Assembly: GCF_024451105.1 (NCBI RefSeq) | Contig: NZ_JANGEY010000002.1 | Coordinates: forward strand, 310,001-374,000 | From: Stutzerimonas stutzeri | Lineage (GTDB): Bacteria; Pseudomonadota; Gammaproteobacteria; Pseudomonadales; Pseudomonadaceae | Reading direction: 5' to 3' | Length of the DNA stretch: 64,000 nt | Shown: positions 50,077 through 60,712 of the stretch, piece after piece | Position numbering within the stretch: the first letter of the stretch is position 1 | How the letters are laid out: every line of letters begins with the position of its first letter | Notes under the pieces: model-generated | The model's database searches: none | Told to the model about the DNA's origin: nothing | The model's input: only the letters and a program-made list of their open reading frames with translations | Made by a program: the position numbers and the translations under genes

Positions 50077-52290
50077 TTAGCGGACGGTCAGGCGCCAGGC
50101 GCGGTGGATCTTCGGGTTGCGGGCGAAGTCCGGATCGAGGGTCTGCGCGCTGATCTCCTCCACCGCGTAGCGCTGCTCCAGGGCCGGATCGAGCTGGAAC
50201 TTGCGGAAGTTGTTGGAGAAGTACAGCACCCCGCCCCTGGCCAGCCGTGCCATGGCCAGGTCGAGCAGGCGCACGTGGTCGCGCTGCACGTCGAACACCC
50301 CTTCCATGCGCTTGGAGTTGGAGAAGGTCGGCGGGTCGATGAAGATCAGCTCGTATTCGCCGCGGTCGGCCTCCAGCCACTCCATCACGTCGCCCTGCTC
50401 GAGCCTGTGCTTGTCGGAGAAGCCGTTGAGCGCCAGATTGCGCCGCGCCCAGTCCAGGTAGGTCTTCGACAGGTCGACGCTGGTGGTGCTGCGCGCGCCG
50501 CCCTTGGCCGCGTGCACGGTCGCCGTCGCGGTGTAGCAGAACAGGTTGAGGAAACGCTTGCCGGCGGCCTCCCGCTGGATGCGCAGGCGCAGCGGGCGGT
50601 GGTCGAGGAACAGCCCGGTGTCGAGGTAGTCGGTGAGGTTGACCAGCAGCCTGACGCCGCCCTCGCTCACCTCCATGAAGCGGCCCTGCTGATCCTGGCG
50701 CTCGTACTGCCTCTTGCCGGCCTGGCGCTCGCGGCGCTTGATCACCACCCGTGCAGGATCCATGTCCAGCGCCTGGGGGATCGCCGCCAGGGCGTCGAGC
50801 AGGCGCGCCTGGGCCTTGTCCGGGTCGACCGAGCGCGGCGGCGCGTACTCCTGCACGTGCACCCAGTCGCGGTACAGGTCGACCGCCAGGGCGTACTCCG
50901 GCATGTCGGCGTCGTACAGGCGGTAGCATTCTACGCCGGCCTTGCGCGCCCACTTGCCCAGTTGCTTGAGGTTCTTCTGCAGGCGGTTGGCGAACATCTG
51001 CCCGCCCTCGGACAGCCGCGCCGGCGCGCTGCGCACCGCCGGCGGGCGCTCGACCAGCTGGCCGCCGATCAGCCGCGCCTGCGGCGCCGGCTGGGCCGAC
51101 TCGTTGCGGCCGGTGACGAACTGCTCCGGCAGCACCTTGAACAGCAAGAGCTTGCACGGCAGCGCGCCGTTCCAGAAGGCGTACTGCTTGTGGCTGCGGA
51201 TGCCCATGCGCTTGCCCAGCTCCGGGGCGCCGGTGAACACCGCCGCCTGCCAGTTCAGGCAGGACTGGCGCAGGCGCTCGCCGAGGTTCTGGTAGAGGTA
51301 CAGCAGGCTGGCCTCGTCGCCGAGGCGCTCGCCGTAGGGCGGGTTGCACACCACCAGGCCGGTCTGGTTCTGGTCCGGGCGCGGCTCGAAGGTGGCCAGC
51401 TCGCCCTGGTAGATCTTCACCCAGTCGGACAGGCAGGCGCGCTCGATGTTGTTGCGCCCCGGCTGGATCAGCCGCGGGTCGGCCTCGTAGCCGCGGATCC
51501 ACAGCGGCGGCCGGGCGAGTCCCGCCGCGGCGCGCGCCTCGGCCTCCTCGTGCAGCTTCTTCCACAGCGCCGGCACGTGGCCCAGCCAGTTGGAGAAGCC
51601 CCACTTCTCGCGCCTGAGGTTGGGCGCGATGTCGGCGGCCATCATCCCCGCCTCGACCAGGAAGGTGCCGACACCGCACATCGGGTCGGCCAGCGCGCCG
51701 CCTTCGGCGGCGATGCGCGGCCAGCCGGCGCGGATCAGGATCGCCGCGGCGAGGTTTTCCTTCAGCGGCGCGGCGCCCTGCTGCAGACGGTAACCGCGCT
51801 GGTGCAGGCTGAAGCCGGAGAGGTCCAGCGACAGCACCAGTTCGCCGCGCTCCAGGCGCGCATGCACGCGCAGATCCGGCTCGTACTTGTCCACCGAGGG
51901 GCGCTCGCCGGATGCGGTGCGCAGGCTGTCGACGATGCCATCCTTGACCTTGAGCGCGCCGAAGTGGGTGTTGTCGATGCCGGCGCCGCGGCCGGAGAAC
52001 TCCACCGCCAGGCTGCCGGTCGGCAGCAGGTGCTCGCTCCAGTCGATGCCGCGCACCGCCTGGTAGAGCGCCTCGGCGCTGTCCACCGGGAAGCGGCCGA
52101 GCACCAGCAGCACGCGGTTGGCCAGGCGCGACCACAGGCACAGCCGATAGGCGGTTTCCAGGCTGCCCTGGCCCTGCACGGCGGCCACCTGGGCGCGGCC
52201 ATCCTGCAGGCCGAGGACGGCGGCCTCCTCGAGCAGCAGGGATTCCAGTCCCTTGGGGCTGGTGAGAACGAGTGGGTACAGATCGGACAT
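50077..52290 (-). CDS. rlmL: 23S rRNA methyltransferase RlmKL
   Basis: 737 residues from the ATG at 52290. THUMP domain in the first 150 residues, then two methyltransferase domains: the first with VVCNPPYGERLGDE (m2G2445 activity) and the second with FIDPPTFSNSKRMEG (m7G2069 activity). The fused bifunctional form is typical of gamma-proteobacteria. Acts on 50S precursors. Confidence 0.92.
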   Translation of the reverse strand: MSDLYPLVLTSPKGLESLLLEEAAVLGLQDGRAQVAAVQGQGSLETAYRLCLWSRLANRVLLVLGRFPVDSAEALYQAVRGIDWSEHLLPTGSLAVEFSGRGAGIDNTHFGALKVKDGIVDSLRTASGERPSVDKYEPDLRVHARLERGELVLSLDLSGFSLHQRGYRLQQGAAPLKENLAAAILIRAGWPRIAAEGGALADPMCGVGTFLVEAGMMAADIAPNLRREKWGFSNWLGHVPALWKKLHEEAEARAAAGLARPPLWIRGYEADPRLIQPGRNNIERACLSDWVKIYQGELATFEPRPDQNQTGLVVCNPPYGERLGDEASLLYLYQNLGERLRQSCLNWQAAVFTGAPELGKRMGIRSHKQYAFWNGALPCKLLLFKVLPEQFVTGRNESAQPAPQARLIGGQLVERPPAVRSAPARLSEGGQMFANRLQKNLKQLGKWARKAGVECYRLYDADMPEYALAVDLYRDWVHVQEYAPPRSVDPDKAQARLLDALAAIPQALDMDPARVVIKRRERQAGKRQYERQDQQGRFMEVSEGGVRLLVNLTDYLDTGLFLDHRPLRLRIQREAAGKRFLNLFCYTATATVHAAKGGARSTTSVDLSKTYLDWARRNLALNGFSDKHRLEQGDVMEWLEADRGEYELIFIDPPTFSNSKRMEGVFDVQRDHVRLLDLAMARLARGGVLYFSNNFRKFQLDPALEQRYAVEEISAQTLDPDFARNPKIHRAWRLTVR

Positions 52291-52671
52291 GCGGTATTCC
52301 AGGGGGCTGTGCCCCGTCATGGGGTGTGACGCCGGGTCGCAGGCGACCCCTCGTCGGAAGTTGGATGGCCGGGCGCGCCGCTCACCGGTGCTTCGCTCAT
52401 CGGCGCAAGGCCCGCGGCATGCGCGCTGCGCTGCGTCTGCCACGCGGCTGTGACGTTTGCAAAACGCCTTTTCGGTATTAGCTTTATTTTTTTATTACAA
52501 AACGATCATTCACAGAGTCCGGGACATTCATTAGAACTCTAGTCAGATCCGCGGCCGCAAGCGCTGCGGGACACGCTCGCCACGCCGGCAGCGAGCAGCA
52601 CGAGGCAGAACTCTGCCAGGCCTCCCCGAGGCCAACGGGACAGTACAGTCAACGACCGAGGGCAATACCCG
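52291..52671. other. gap between rlmL and rmf
   Basis: 381 bases without a gene. The middle (52450-52530) is strikingly AT-rich (TTTATTTTTTTATTAC), a likely rmf promoter area. No clear -10/-35 pair was settled. The rest is GC-rich and featureless. Confidence 0.55.
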
Positions 52672-52887
52672 ATGAGAAGACTTAAGCGTGATCCGTTGGA
52701 ACGAGCCTTTTTGCGCGGTTATCAGTATGGCGTCAGCGGCAAGTCCCGCGACATGTGCCCCTTCACCCAGCCGGCGTCCCGCCAGGCCTGGCTCAACGGC
52801 TGGCGCGAGGGCCGCGTCGACAACTGGGAGGGCATGACCGGCGCGGCCGGCGTCCATCGCCTCAACCAGCTGCACGCGGTCGGCTGA
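52672..52887 (+). CDS. rmf: ribosome modulation factor
   Basis: 71 residues with the RMF pattern MRRLKRDPLERAFLRGYQYGVSGKSRDMCPFT and QAWLNGWREGRVDNWEGM. It pairs 70S ribosomes into inactive 100S dimers in stationary phase. Preceded by an AT-rich region likely to hold a stationary-phase promoter. Confidence 0.93.
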   Translation: MRRLKRDPLERAFLRGYQYGVSGKSRDMCPFTQPASRQAWLNGWREGRVDNWEGMTGAAGVHRLNQLHAVG

Positions 52888-52968
52888 GGCACCTCCTCTC
52901 CAGTTTCGATTGACGGCTCTTTCCATCCTTCCACCACAGGGCTCCCGCGGGAGCCCTGCCTGTTTCCG

Positions 52969-53991
52969 TCAGGCCTTGCCGGCGGCGGCGATGGCGTCGA
53001 CCGACGCACGGATCAGCGCCGGCCCCTTGTAGATGAAGCCCGAGTAAATCTGCACCAGGCTGGCCCCGGCGGCGATCTTCTCCGCCGCGTGCACGCCCTC
53101 GGTGATCCCGCCCACGGCGATGATCGGCAGGCGCCCGGCCAGCTCGCCGGCCAGCACGCGCACCGTGTGGGTGCTCTTCTCGCGCACCGGCGCCCCGGAC
53201 AGGCCGCCGGCCTCGTCGGCATGCGCCAGGCCCTCCACCCCCTCGCGGCTCAGGGTCGTGTTGGTAGCGATCACCGCGTCCATGCCGGTCTCCAGCAGGG
53301 CACGGGCGACCAGCACGGTCTCCTCGTCGCTCATGTCCGGGGCGATCTTGATCGCCAGCGGCACACGCCGGCCATGACGGGCGGCCAGCGCCTCCTGGCG
53401 CACGCGCAGGGCGTCGAGCAACTGCCTGAGCGAGTCGCCGAACTGCAGGCTGCGCAGGCCGGGGGTGTTCGGCGAACTGACGTTGACGGTGACATAGCTG
53501 GCGTGCGGATAGACCTTGTCCAGGCAGATCAGGTAGTCGTCGACCGCGCGCTCGACCGGGGTGTCGAAGTTCTTGCCGATGTTGATGCCCAGCACGCCGC
53601 GATACTTCGCCGCCCGGACCCGCTCGAGCAGGTGGTCGACGCCGTGGTTGTTGAAGCCCATGCGATTGATGATCGCCTCGGCCTGCGGCAGGCGGAACAG
53701 CCGCGGCCTGGGGTTGCCCGGCTGCGGGCGCGGGGTGACGGTGCCGATCTCGATGAAGCCGAAGCCGAGCTGGGCGAAGCCGTCGATGGCGTCGCCGTTC
53801 TTGTCCAGACCGGCGGCCAGACCGACCGGATTGGGGAACTCCAGGCCCATCACCGTCACCGGCAGGCGCGGCGACTGGCACGCCAGGCGGTTGAGACCGA
53901 GACGCCCGCCGGCGCCGATCAGGTCGATGGCCAGTTCGTGGGAGGTTTCCGGGGACAGCTTGAACAGCAGCTCGCGAGCCAGAGCGTACAT
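52969..53991 (-). CDS. pyrD: dihydroorotate dehydrogenase (quinone), class 2
   Basis: 340 residues. N-terminal membrane-associated helices ([24 protein letters not shown]), then the FMN barrel with [14 protein letters not shown] and [11 protein letters not shown], where the Ser acts as the catalytic base in class 2 enzymes. Oxidises dihydroorotate to orotate in pyrimidine synthesis and passes electrons to quinone. Confidence 0.95.
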   Translation of the reverse strand: MYALARELLFKLSPETSHELAIDLIGAGGRLGLNRLACQSPRLPVTVMGLEFPNPVGLAAGLDKNGDAIDGFAQLGFGFIEIGTVTPRPQPGNPRPRLFRLPQAEAIINRMGFNNHGVDHLLERVRAAKYRGVLGINIGKNFDTPVERAVDDYLICLDKVYPHASYVTVNVSSPNTPGLRSLQFGDSLRQLLDALRVRQEALAARHGRRVPLAIKIAPDMSDEETVLVARALLETGMDAVIATNTTLSREGVEGLAHADEAGGLSGAPVREKSTHTVRVLAGELAGRLPIIAVGGITEGVHAAEKIAAGASLVQIYSGFIYKGPALIRASVDAIAAAGKA

Positions 53992-54184
53992 GGGCAGAGG
54001 TCATCAGGAGGCCAGAAGGGCGCAGATTATAGCCCAGCGACCGCCCGACGGCGAAGCCGACCGCCAGGGCCCGGCATTCTTTTGGACGACGAACTCGGTT
54101 AGTCTTGCACCTGCAGGATCCGGGGGACAGACCGCACAGCCCGGTTCGACCTATAATCCCCCCGTGTGCAGGAAGCATCCAGGC

Positions 54185-55057
54185 ATGAGCATGCCCCCCA
54201 TCTCTCTCACCGACCGTCTTGCGACCCTGCTCCAGCGTCTGGGACTGGGCGGGCGCGGCAGCCAGCAGCTGCGCGAACAGGCCGCGCGGTTGCGGCTGCC
54301 GTTCGCGTCACTGCCGGACATACCGGAAAGCATCTGGTGGCTGGACGGCCCGCCGCTGCAGCGCCTCGCCGAGCTGCCACGCGGGGCCCTGTCGGGGCCG
54401 GTGCAGGAGGACAAGGCCGCCGCCCACAGCGTGCTGCGCGCCCTGATCCAGGTGGAGGAGCGCCAGATCGGCGAGTTCGACCTGCGCTGGATCGACGGCC
54501 TCGGCGGCCCGCCGCCGCCCGGGCAGCGCTGCGCCCGCTTCGAGGACTACGCCGCTTCGCCCGCCTGCCGCGCCATCCGCCTGATCAGCTACAAGGACTT
54601 CAGCCGCGCCCTGGCCCAGGCCCTGCCGCACCACGCCAGCGGCGAGACCCTCTACCTGCGCCAGGCCAGCTGGCGCGGCGAGCGCTACTTCTGGAGCGGC
54701 GAGCAGGCGCCGCAGGCCTTCGCCTGCGCGGTCGCCTACGCCCGCCGGCGCGGCCTGACCACCCAGCTGCCGGCGGTGCTCAGCCAGTACAGCCTGAACC
54801 GCAGCGGCCTCGATCGGCTGGAGGCCGCCTACCACGTGCTGGCCATGCCCGCCGAGGCCTGGAGCGATGCGCGTTTCATGCGCCTGCTGCTCACCGGCAT
54901 GCCCTACGCCCGCCTCAACCTGCTACGCGACAGCGGCGGCCCGGAATTCCTGCTCCTGCCGCGCAGCCAGGCCGACGCCGACGCGCTCGGCGAGGGCCTG
55001 CGCCAGGCCGGCGCCGCCGACGTCAGCGCCTGGCTGCGCGGCCTGCAGACGCTCTGA
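54185..55057 (+). CDS. DUF6685-like conserved protein
   Basis: 290 residues from the ATG at 54185. No signal peptide or membrane helix. A conserved-looking middle (RFEDYAASPACRAIRLISYKDF, GETLYLRQASWRGERYFWSGE) is found in a family of Pseudomonas proteins of unknown function, known to me as DUF6685. It lies between pyrD and the GGDEF/EAL gene and converges with the latter. Confidence 0.65.
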   Translation: MSMPPISLTDRLATLLQRLGLGGRGSQQLREQAARLRLPFASLPDIPESIWWLDGPPLQRLAELPRGALSGPVQEDKAAAHSVLRALIQVEERQIGEFDLRWIDGLGGPPPPGQRCARFEDYAASPACRAIRLISYKDFSRALAQALPHHASGETLYLRQASWRGERYFWSGEQAPQAFACAVAYARRRGLTTQLPAVLSQYSLNRSGLDRLEAAYHVLAMPAEAWSDARFMRLLLTGMPYARLNLLRDSGGPEFLLLPRSQADADALGEGLRQAGAADVSAWLRGLQTL

Positions 55058-55063
55058 GCCCCC

Positions 55064-58000
55064 TCAGACCGCCACGACCTCGCGCTCGCGCGCCAGCCGC
55101 AGGGTGGCCTGCTCCGCCGGTAACGGGCGACCGCACAGGTAGCCCTGCACCGCATGACAGCCGAGCGCCCGCAGCAGCTCCAGCTGGCTGACGGTCTCCA
55201 CTCCCTCGGCGACCACCTGCAGATCGAGGCCCTGGCCCATGGCGATGATGGTGGCGACGATCTTGTCGGCGCGGTCGTCCTGGCCCAGGCCGTCGATGAA
55301 GCTCTTGTCGATCTTCAGCTTGTCGATCGGGAAGCGGCTGAGGTAGGCCAGCGACGAATAGCCGGTGCCGAAGTCGTCCACCGCCAGGTGCACGCCGAGC
55401 GCCTTGAGTTCGCCGAGGCGCTCCTGGGTCTGCAGGTCCTGCGCCATCAGCGCACCCTCGGTGATCTCCAGCTCCAGCAGGGCGCCCGGCAGCCCGCTCT
55501 CCTCCAGCGCGCGACCGACCAGCTCGACCACGTCGAGGTGCTGGAACTGGCGCGGCGACAGGTTGACGCTGACCGGCAGCGCCGGCAGGCCGGCCTCGCG
55601 CCAGACCATCGCCTGCCGGCAGGCCTCGTGCATCACCCACTCGCCGAGGGCAAGGATCAGTCCGGTCTCCTCGAGCAGCGGAATGAACACCGCCGGCGAA
55701 ACCGGTTCGCCCTGCTCGGGGCACCAGCGCACCAGCGCCTCGAAGCCGAGAATGCGGCCACTGGCCACGTCCACCTGCGGCTGGTAGTAGAGCTGGAACT
55801 CGCGCGCGGTGATCGCCCGGTGCAGGCGGCTTTCCAGCGCCTGGCGGTTTTCCGCGGCGCGGGTCAGCTCCTCGGTGTGGAACTGGTAGTTGTTGCGGCC
55901 GTTCTCCTTGGCCTGGTACATCGCCACGTCGGCGCAGCGGATCAGCTCGGCCATTTCCTGGCCGTCGTCGGGAAACAGGCTGATGCCGATGCTGGCACCG
56001 ACGAACAGCTCGTGGCCGCTGCCGACGCGGAACGGCTGCTGCAGCAGGTCGATCAGGTCCTGGGCGACCAGTGCGGCCTCCTCGGGGTGATGGATTCCTT
56101 CCAGCACCAGCAGGAACTCGTCGCCACCCAGTCGGGCGAACATGTCCTCGGCGCGGATGCGCTGGCGCAGGCGGCCGGCGATCAGCACCAGCAGCTCGTC
56201 GCCGACCCCGTGGCCCAGGCTGTCGTTGACCCGCTTGAAACCGTCCAGATCGAGGAACAGTACCGCCACCTTGCAGTGCAGACGTCGTGCCCGCTCGATG
56301 GCGCCATTGAGGTGCGACTGCACCAGGATGCGATTGGGCAGCGCGGTGAGCGGATCGTAGTGAGCCAGACGTTCGAGCTGCGCCTCGGACTCCTTGAGCT
56401 GGGAGATGTCGCTGAACACCGCCACGTAGTTGGTCAGCTTGCCCTTGTCGTCGCGCACCGCACTGATGCTGTGCCACTGCGGAAACACCTCGCCGGACTT
56501 GCGGCGGTTCCACACCTCGCCCTGCCAGTGTCCTTCCTCGAGCAGCGCGGCCCACATGCCCTGATAGAACTCCTTGCTCTGCCGCCCGGAGCTGACCATG
56601 CTCGGGTTGCGGCCGAGCACCTCGTGCTCCTCGTAGCCGGTGATGTCGCAGAAGGCGCGATTGACCGCGATGATCTTCGGGCTGGTATCGGTGATCACCA
56701 CTCCCTCGCGGGCATTGGTGAACACCGCGGCGGCATGGCGCAGCTTCTCGTCGGCGGCCTTGCGCGCCGAGATGTCCAGCAGCAGGCTCTCCAGGTACTG
56801 CGGCTCGCCGGCCGCGTCGCGGTGCACCCGACTGTAGTCCTCGATCCAGATGTAGCCGTCGACCCCGGTGCGGATCCGATACTCGAGGACGAACTCCGGA
56901 CGATGCTCGTCGCTGCTGCGCTTCACCTCGGCCAGCACCTGCGGCAGGTCGTCCGGGTGGATCAGGGTGGTGAACCAGCGCTGCCCCTCGGTCAGGCTGG
57001 CCGCCGAATAGCCCCAGCGTTCGACGTTGGCGGAAACGAACTGCACCGGCCAGCCGGTCTGCGCCCGGCGGCGCAGCATCACCATCGGGCTGGCCACCAC
57101 CGCATCCACCACCGCCTGTACGGTTTCGCGGTCCTTGTAGCGCTGGGTGACATCGAGCAGCGTGCCGATGATCGCCGGCAGGCCGTCCAGCTCGATGCGG
57201 GTACCGAAGGCCTCGGCCATGAATTCGCGACCGTCGCGGGTCAGGGCGCGGAACTCGTAGTGGGCCGAGACCAGCTCGCCGCGCTCGCGCCTGTCGAGCA
57301 TGTCGCGCACCAGCGCCCGGTCGCTCTCGCAGACCAGGTCCAGCAGCGAGCGCGCGACCAGCTCCTGGGGATCGTAGCCGAACCATTCGGCCAGACGCGG
57401 GTTGACGTACTCGAAGTGGCCGTCGCGCAGCACGTAGACGCCGACCAGCGACTGCTCGACCAGACCGCGGAAGCGCGCCTCGTTGGCCTGCAGCTCGCTG
57501 CCGGCGTCCAGCTCGGACTGGATGTCGAAGGCGCTGCCCAGATAGCCGTCGAACTGGCCGTCGCGCCCCACCAACGGCTCGCCGTGCAGCTGCACCCAGT
57601 GGTAGTTGCCGCCCCGGGCGCGCAGACGCAGGCGCACGGCGAAATCCACCCCGCAGCCGCCGCCACCCTCGGTCAGCAGCGGTTCGAGCAGGCGGCTGTC
57701 GTCGGGGTGCAGCGCCTGCCACCAGCCTTCGCCCAGACTCCGCTCGCGATCCAGACCGGTGAAATGCATCCAGGCCGCGTTGACGTAGACGCAGCGCCGC
57801 TGGCGGTCGACCTGCCAGACCGGGCTGGGAATGCAGTTGAGCAGGTACTCGTTGTAGTCGCGGGCGCTGATCACCCGCTGCATCAGCGCGCCGAACTCGG
57901 CCGCCAGCTGGCCCACCTCGTCGCCGCCCAGCACCGGCAGACTGTCGATGCGCCCGCTGCTCAGCTTACGCACGTCCTCGAGCAGTTCCTCGATACGGTC

Positions 58001-58594
58001 GGTGAGCAGGCGCTTGAGCAGCCAGGCCAGCAGCAGCCCCAGCAGCAGCAACGGCACCAGCAACAGCAGCAGTTGCTGGCCGGTGCGCGCCCAGGCCTTG
58101 GCGCGCAGCGCGTCGGTGCGCATCACCAGCACCACCATGCCCTGCTCGGGGCTGACTGCCTCGCCGTCCAGCGGATAACCGCCCAGCAGCAGCTCGTCGC
58201 CCTCCAGCCAGTGCAGGCGGTGCGCTCGCCAGCGCGCGGGATCGCCGAGCAAGTGCTCGACGGCCGGCAGCTTCAGCGGCATGCGCGCCGCGCCCTGGGG
58301 CAGGCTCAGGGCACGCGGCCGGCCGCCGGTATCGAGCACTGCGGCGTAGACCAGAGCGGGATGGTTGAGGTGCTCGCTGAACAGGTGGCCAAGACGATCG
58401 ACGCCGGCGGCCCCCTCCAGCGCCAGACCGCTGGCGATGAAGTGACCGATGAAGTCGGTGGTGGTTTCCAGTTCGCCCATCGCCTCCTGCAGCGAGTGAC
58501 GATACACCGACACCACCTGGTAGGCGGAAATCAGCAGGCCGAAGCAGAGAAAGGCGCTCAGCAGCAATGCACGCAGGGTGAACAGGCGACTCAT
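55064..58594 (-). CDS. membrane-anchored PAS-GGDEF-EAL sensor protein
   Basis: 1176 residues. TM1 (about 9-30), periplasmic domain (31-170), TM2 (about 173-195), HAMP (about 196-245), several PAS domains (about 246-740), GGDEF domain with RLGGDEFLL, then an EAL domain with GFEALVRW and FGTGYSSL. Both active-site signatures are intact, so it may make and break c-di-GMP, with one activity perhaps dominant. Resembles MorA-type motility/biofilm regulators. Converges on the DUF6685-like gene. Confidence 0.85.
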   Translation of the reverse strand: MSRLFTLRALLLSAFLCFGLLISAYQVVSVYRHSLQEAMGELETTTDFIGHFIASGLALEGAAGVDRLGHLFSEHLNHPALVYAAVLDTGGRPRALSLPQGAARMPLKLPAVEHLLGDPARWRAHRLHWLEGDELLLGGYPLDGEAVSPEQGMVVLVMRTDALRAKAWARTGQQLLLLLVPLLLLGLLLAWLLKRLLTDRIEELLEDVRKLSSGRIDSLPVLGGDEVGQLAAEFGALMQRVISARDYNEYLLNCIPSPVWQVDRQRRCVYVNAAWMHFTGLDRERSLGEGWWQALHPDDSRLLEPLLTEGGGGCGVDFAVRLRLRARGGNYHWVQLHGEPLVGRDGQFDGYLGSAFDIQSELDAGSELQANEARFRGLVEQSLVGVYVLRDGHFEYVNPRLAEWFGYDPQELVARSLLDLVCESDRALVRDMLDRRERGELVSAHYEFRALTRDGREFMAEAFGTRIELDGLPAIIGTLLDVTQRYKDRETVQAVVDAVVASPMVMLRRRAQTGWPVQFVSANVERWGYSAASLTEGQRWFTTLIHPDDLPQVLAEVKRSSDEHRPEFVLEYRIRTGVDGYIWIEDYSRVHRDAAGEPQYLESLLLDISARKAADEKLRHAAAVFTNAREGVVITDTSPKIIAVNRAFCDITGYEEHEVLGRNPSMVSSGRQSKEFYQGMWAALLEEGHWQGEVWNRRKSGEVFPQWHSISAVRDDKGKLTNYVAVFSDISQLKESEAQLERLAHYDPLTALPNRILVQSHLNGAIERARRLHCKVAVLFLDLDGFKRVNDSLGHGVGDELLVLIAGRLRQRIRAEDMFARLGGDEFLLVLEGIHHPEEAALVAQDLIDLLQQPFRVGSGHELFVGASIGISLFPDDGQEMAELIRCADVAMYQAKENGRNNYQFHTEELTRAAENRQALESRLHRAITAREFQLYYQPQVDVASGRILGFEALVRWCPEQGEPVSPAVFIPLLEETGLILALGEWVMHEACRQAMVWREAGLPALPVSVNLSPRQFQHLDVVELVGRALEESGLPGALLELEITEGALMAQDLQTQERLGELKALGVHLAVDDFGTGYSSLAYLSRFPIDKLKIDKSFIDGLGQDDRADKIVATIIAMGQGLDLQVVAEGVETVSQLELLRALGCHAVQGYLCGRPLPAEQATLRLAREREVVAV

Positions 58595-58817
58595 GCGCTA
58601 TCTCTCCAGGACCGGACTGCTGTCACGAAAGCGGTGAAACCTTGTCCACCAGCCGCACTTCCAGGCGACTGCAGTGCAGTGCCGCGGGGAGGGAGTCGCT
58701 GTACCGGGCTGCCGCTGCGGACGACCGCTCCCGACGGCACACTTTGCATGCGCCCGCGGCAGAAATGCAAAAGGGCCACCTTCGAAAAAAGTAACCCATT
58801 GATCCATATCAGAATTC

Positions 58818-58894
58818 TGGTGCGCGAGGGGGGATTCGAACCCCCGACCTACCGCTTAGGAGGCGGTTGCTCTATCCAGCTGAGCTACAGGCGC
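58818..58894 (-). tRNA. tRNA-Arg (anticodon CCT)
   Basis: On the minus strand, a 77-base cloverleaf that begins GCGCCTGTAGCTCAGCTGGA, with anticodon stem-loop ACCGC-CTCCTAA-GCGGT (anticodon CCT) and TTCGAAT in the T loop. The 3' CCA is encoded. Reads the rare AGG codon. Confidence 0.95.
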
Positions 58895-59184
58895 AATCGG
58901 CGGAAGATGTTAAACGAGGCAATGTCGCTTGTCATGTCCGAAAGCGCGATCTGCGGCCTCCCATGCCCAACCAATCGCAATTCCGCCAGCCGCGGCTGGC
59001 CAGACGGGGCGCCAGCGGTCACACTGCCCTGCCCCGTATCCGCCCCGGTACGGCTCGCGACATGGATGGAAACAGTGCCGGACAGGCCGCTGCTGAACGG
59101 AAGCACCCGGGCATGGTCATAAGGCTGCTACCAGCAACTTCCCATCTGCGCCCCCTGACAACGCGGTTAAAGTAAAGACAGCCC

Positions 59185-59499
59185 ATGAAACAGAGCCTCC
59201 CCTCCCGCTCCAGTCGGAGCGCCGACAAGTTTGTCGTCCGCCTTCCGGAGGGCATGCGTGCGCGCATCGCCGAAGTGGCCCGCCACTACCATCGCAGCAT
59301 GAACTCCGAGATCATCGCGCGCCTGGAGCGCACCCTGCTCGCCGAAGGCCAGCTGCCGAGTACCCACATCGCCCCCGGCCCAGCGACGGCTGGCGACCTG
59401 CCGCCGCACGAACACCAGTTGTTGCAGCGCTTCCGCCAGCTGCCGCAGCCCCAGCAGAGCGCCCTGATCGCCCTGCTCAACAGCGCCGCGAACAACTGA
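59185..59499 (+). CDS. amrZ: AmrZ (AlgZ), Arc-family ribbon-helix-helix regulator
   Basis: 104 residues. N-terminal [40 protein letters not shown] is nearly the P. aeruginosa AmrZ ribbon-helix-helix, which uses the strand residues to read DNA. The C-terminal part ([24 protein letters not shown]) matches the tetramerisation region. AmrZ controls alginate, motility and c-di-GMP genes. Separated from the tRNA by about 290 bases. Confidence 0.92.
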   Translation: MKQSLPSRSSRSADKFVVRLPEGMRARIAEVARHYHRSMNSEIIARLERTLLAEGQLPSTHIAPGPATAGDLPPHEHQLLQRFRQLPQPQQSALIALLNSAANN

Positions 59500-59565
59500 T
59501 CCGCGGCCAGCGGCGCCAGCGCCCGGCATCCGCCGGGCGCTGGCGATTCACTGCGGCGGAGCCTC

Positions 59566-60702
59566 TCAACCGACGAAGTTGAGCAGCACCCCCGCGGCCA
59601 CCGCCGAGCCGATCACCCCGGCCACGTTCGGGCCCATGGCGTGCATCAGCAGGAAGTTCTGCGGGTTGGCCTCCAGCCCCACCTTGTTCGACACCCGTGC
59701 CGCCATCGGCACCGCCGATACCCCCGCCGAGCCGATCAGCGGATTGACCTTGTGGGTGCTGAACAGGTTCATCACCTTGGCCATGATCACCCCCGCCGCC
59801 GTGCCGCCGCAGAAAGCGACCATGCCCAGCAGCAGGATGCCGAGGGTCTTCAGCTGCAGGAAGGCGTCCGCCGACAGCTTGGAGCCCACGGTGAGACCGA
59901 GGAAAATGGTGACGATGTTGATCAGCGCGTTGCGCGAGGTATCGGCCAGGCGCTCGACCACCCCGCACTCGCGCAGCAGGTTGCCGAGGGCGAACATGCC
60001 GATCAGCGGCGCGGCATCCGGCAGCAGCATGCCGACCAGGACGCACAGCACGATGGGGAAGATGATCTTCTCGGTCTGACTGACCCGGCGCAGCTGCGAC
60101 ATCACGATGGCGCGCTCCTCGGGGGTGGTCAGCGCGCGCATGATCGGCGGCTGCAGCAGCGGCACCAGGGCCATGTAGGCGTAGGCCGCCACGGCGATCG
60201 GGCCGAGCAGGTCGGGCGCCAGCTTGGAGGTGACGAAGATCGAGGTCGGCCCGTCGGCCCCGCCGATGATCGCGATGGAGGCCGCCTCCTTGAGGGTGAA
60301 CTCCAGGCCGGGAATCCCCAGCGAAGCGATGGCCAGGGCGCCGAGCAGCGTCCCGAAGATGCCGAACTGCGCAGCGGCGCCGAGCAGCAGGGTCTTCGGA
60401 TTGGCCAGCATCGGCCCGAAGTCGGTCATCGCGCCGACACCGAGGAAGATCAGCAGCGGGAAGATGCTGGTGGGCAGGCCCACCTCATAGATCAGGTGCA
60501 GGAAACCCGCACCTTCCGCCATGTTGGCCACCGGAATGTTCGACAGCAGGCCGCCGAAGCCGATGGGGATCAGCAACAGGGGCTCGAACCCCTTCTTCAC
60601 CGCCAGGTAGATCAGCAGCAGACAGATCGCGATCATGAACGCCTGACCGGGCTCGAGGTGGTAGAGACCGGTGCTCTGCCAGAGCTTGAACAGCTTTTCC
60701 AT
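59566..60702 (-). CDS. oadB: sodium-pumping oxaloacetate decarboxylase beta subunit
   Basis: 378 residues with about nine to eleven membrane helices. Family motifs include [32 protein letters not shown] and [12 protein letters not shown]. It forms the Na+ channel of the decarboxylase, coupling carboxybiotin decarboxylation to Na+ export. 10 bases downstream of oadA. Confidence 0.93.
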   Translation of the reverse strand: MEKLFKLWQSTGLYHLEPGQAFMIAICLLLIYLAVKKGFEPLLLIPIGFGGLLSNIPVANMAEGAGFLHLIYEVGLPTSIFPLLIFLGVGAMTDFGPMLANPKTLLLGAAAQFGIFGTLLGALAIASLGIPGLEFTLKEAASIAIIGGADGPTSIFVTSKLAPDLLGPIAVAAYAYMALVPLLQPPIMRALTTPEERAIVMSQLRRVSQTEKIIFPIVLCVLVGMLLPDAAPLIGMFALGNLLRECGVVERLADTSRNALINIVTIFLGLTVGSKLSADAFLQLKTLGILLLGMVAFCGGTAAGVIMAKVMNLFSTHKVNPLIGSAGVSAVPMAARVSNKVGLEANPQNFLLMHAMGPNVAGVIGSAVAAGVLLNFVG

Positions 60703-60712
60703 GGCCCGCCCC

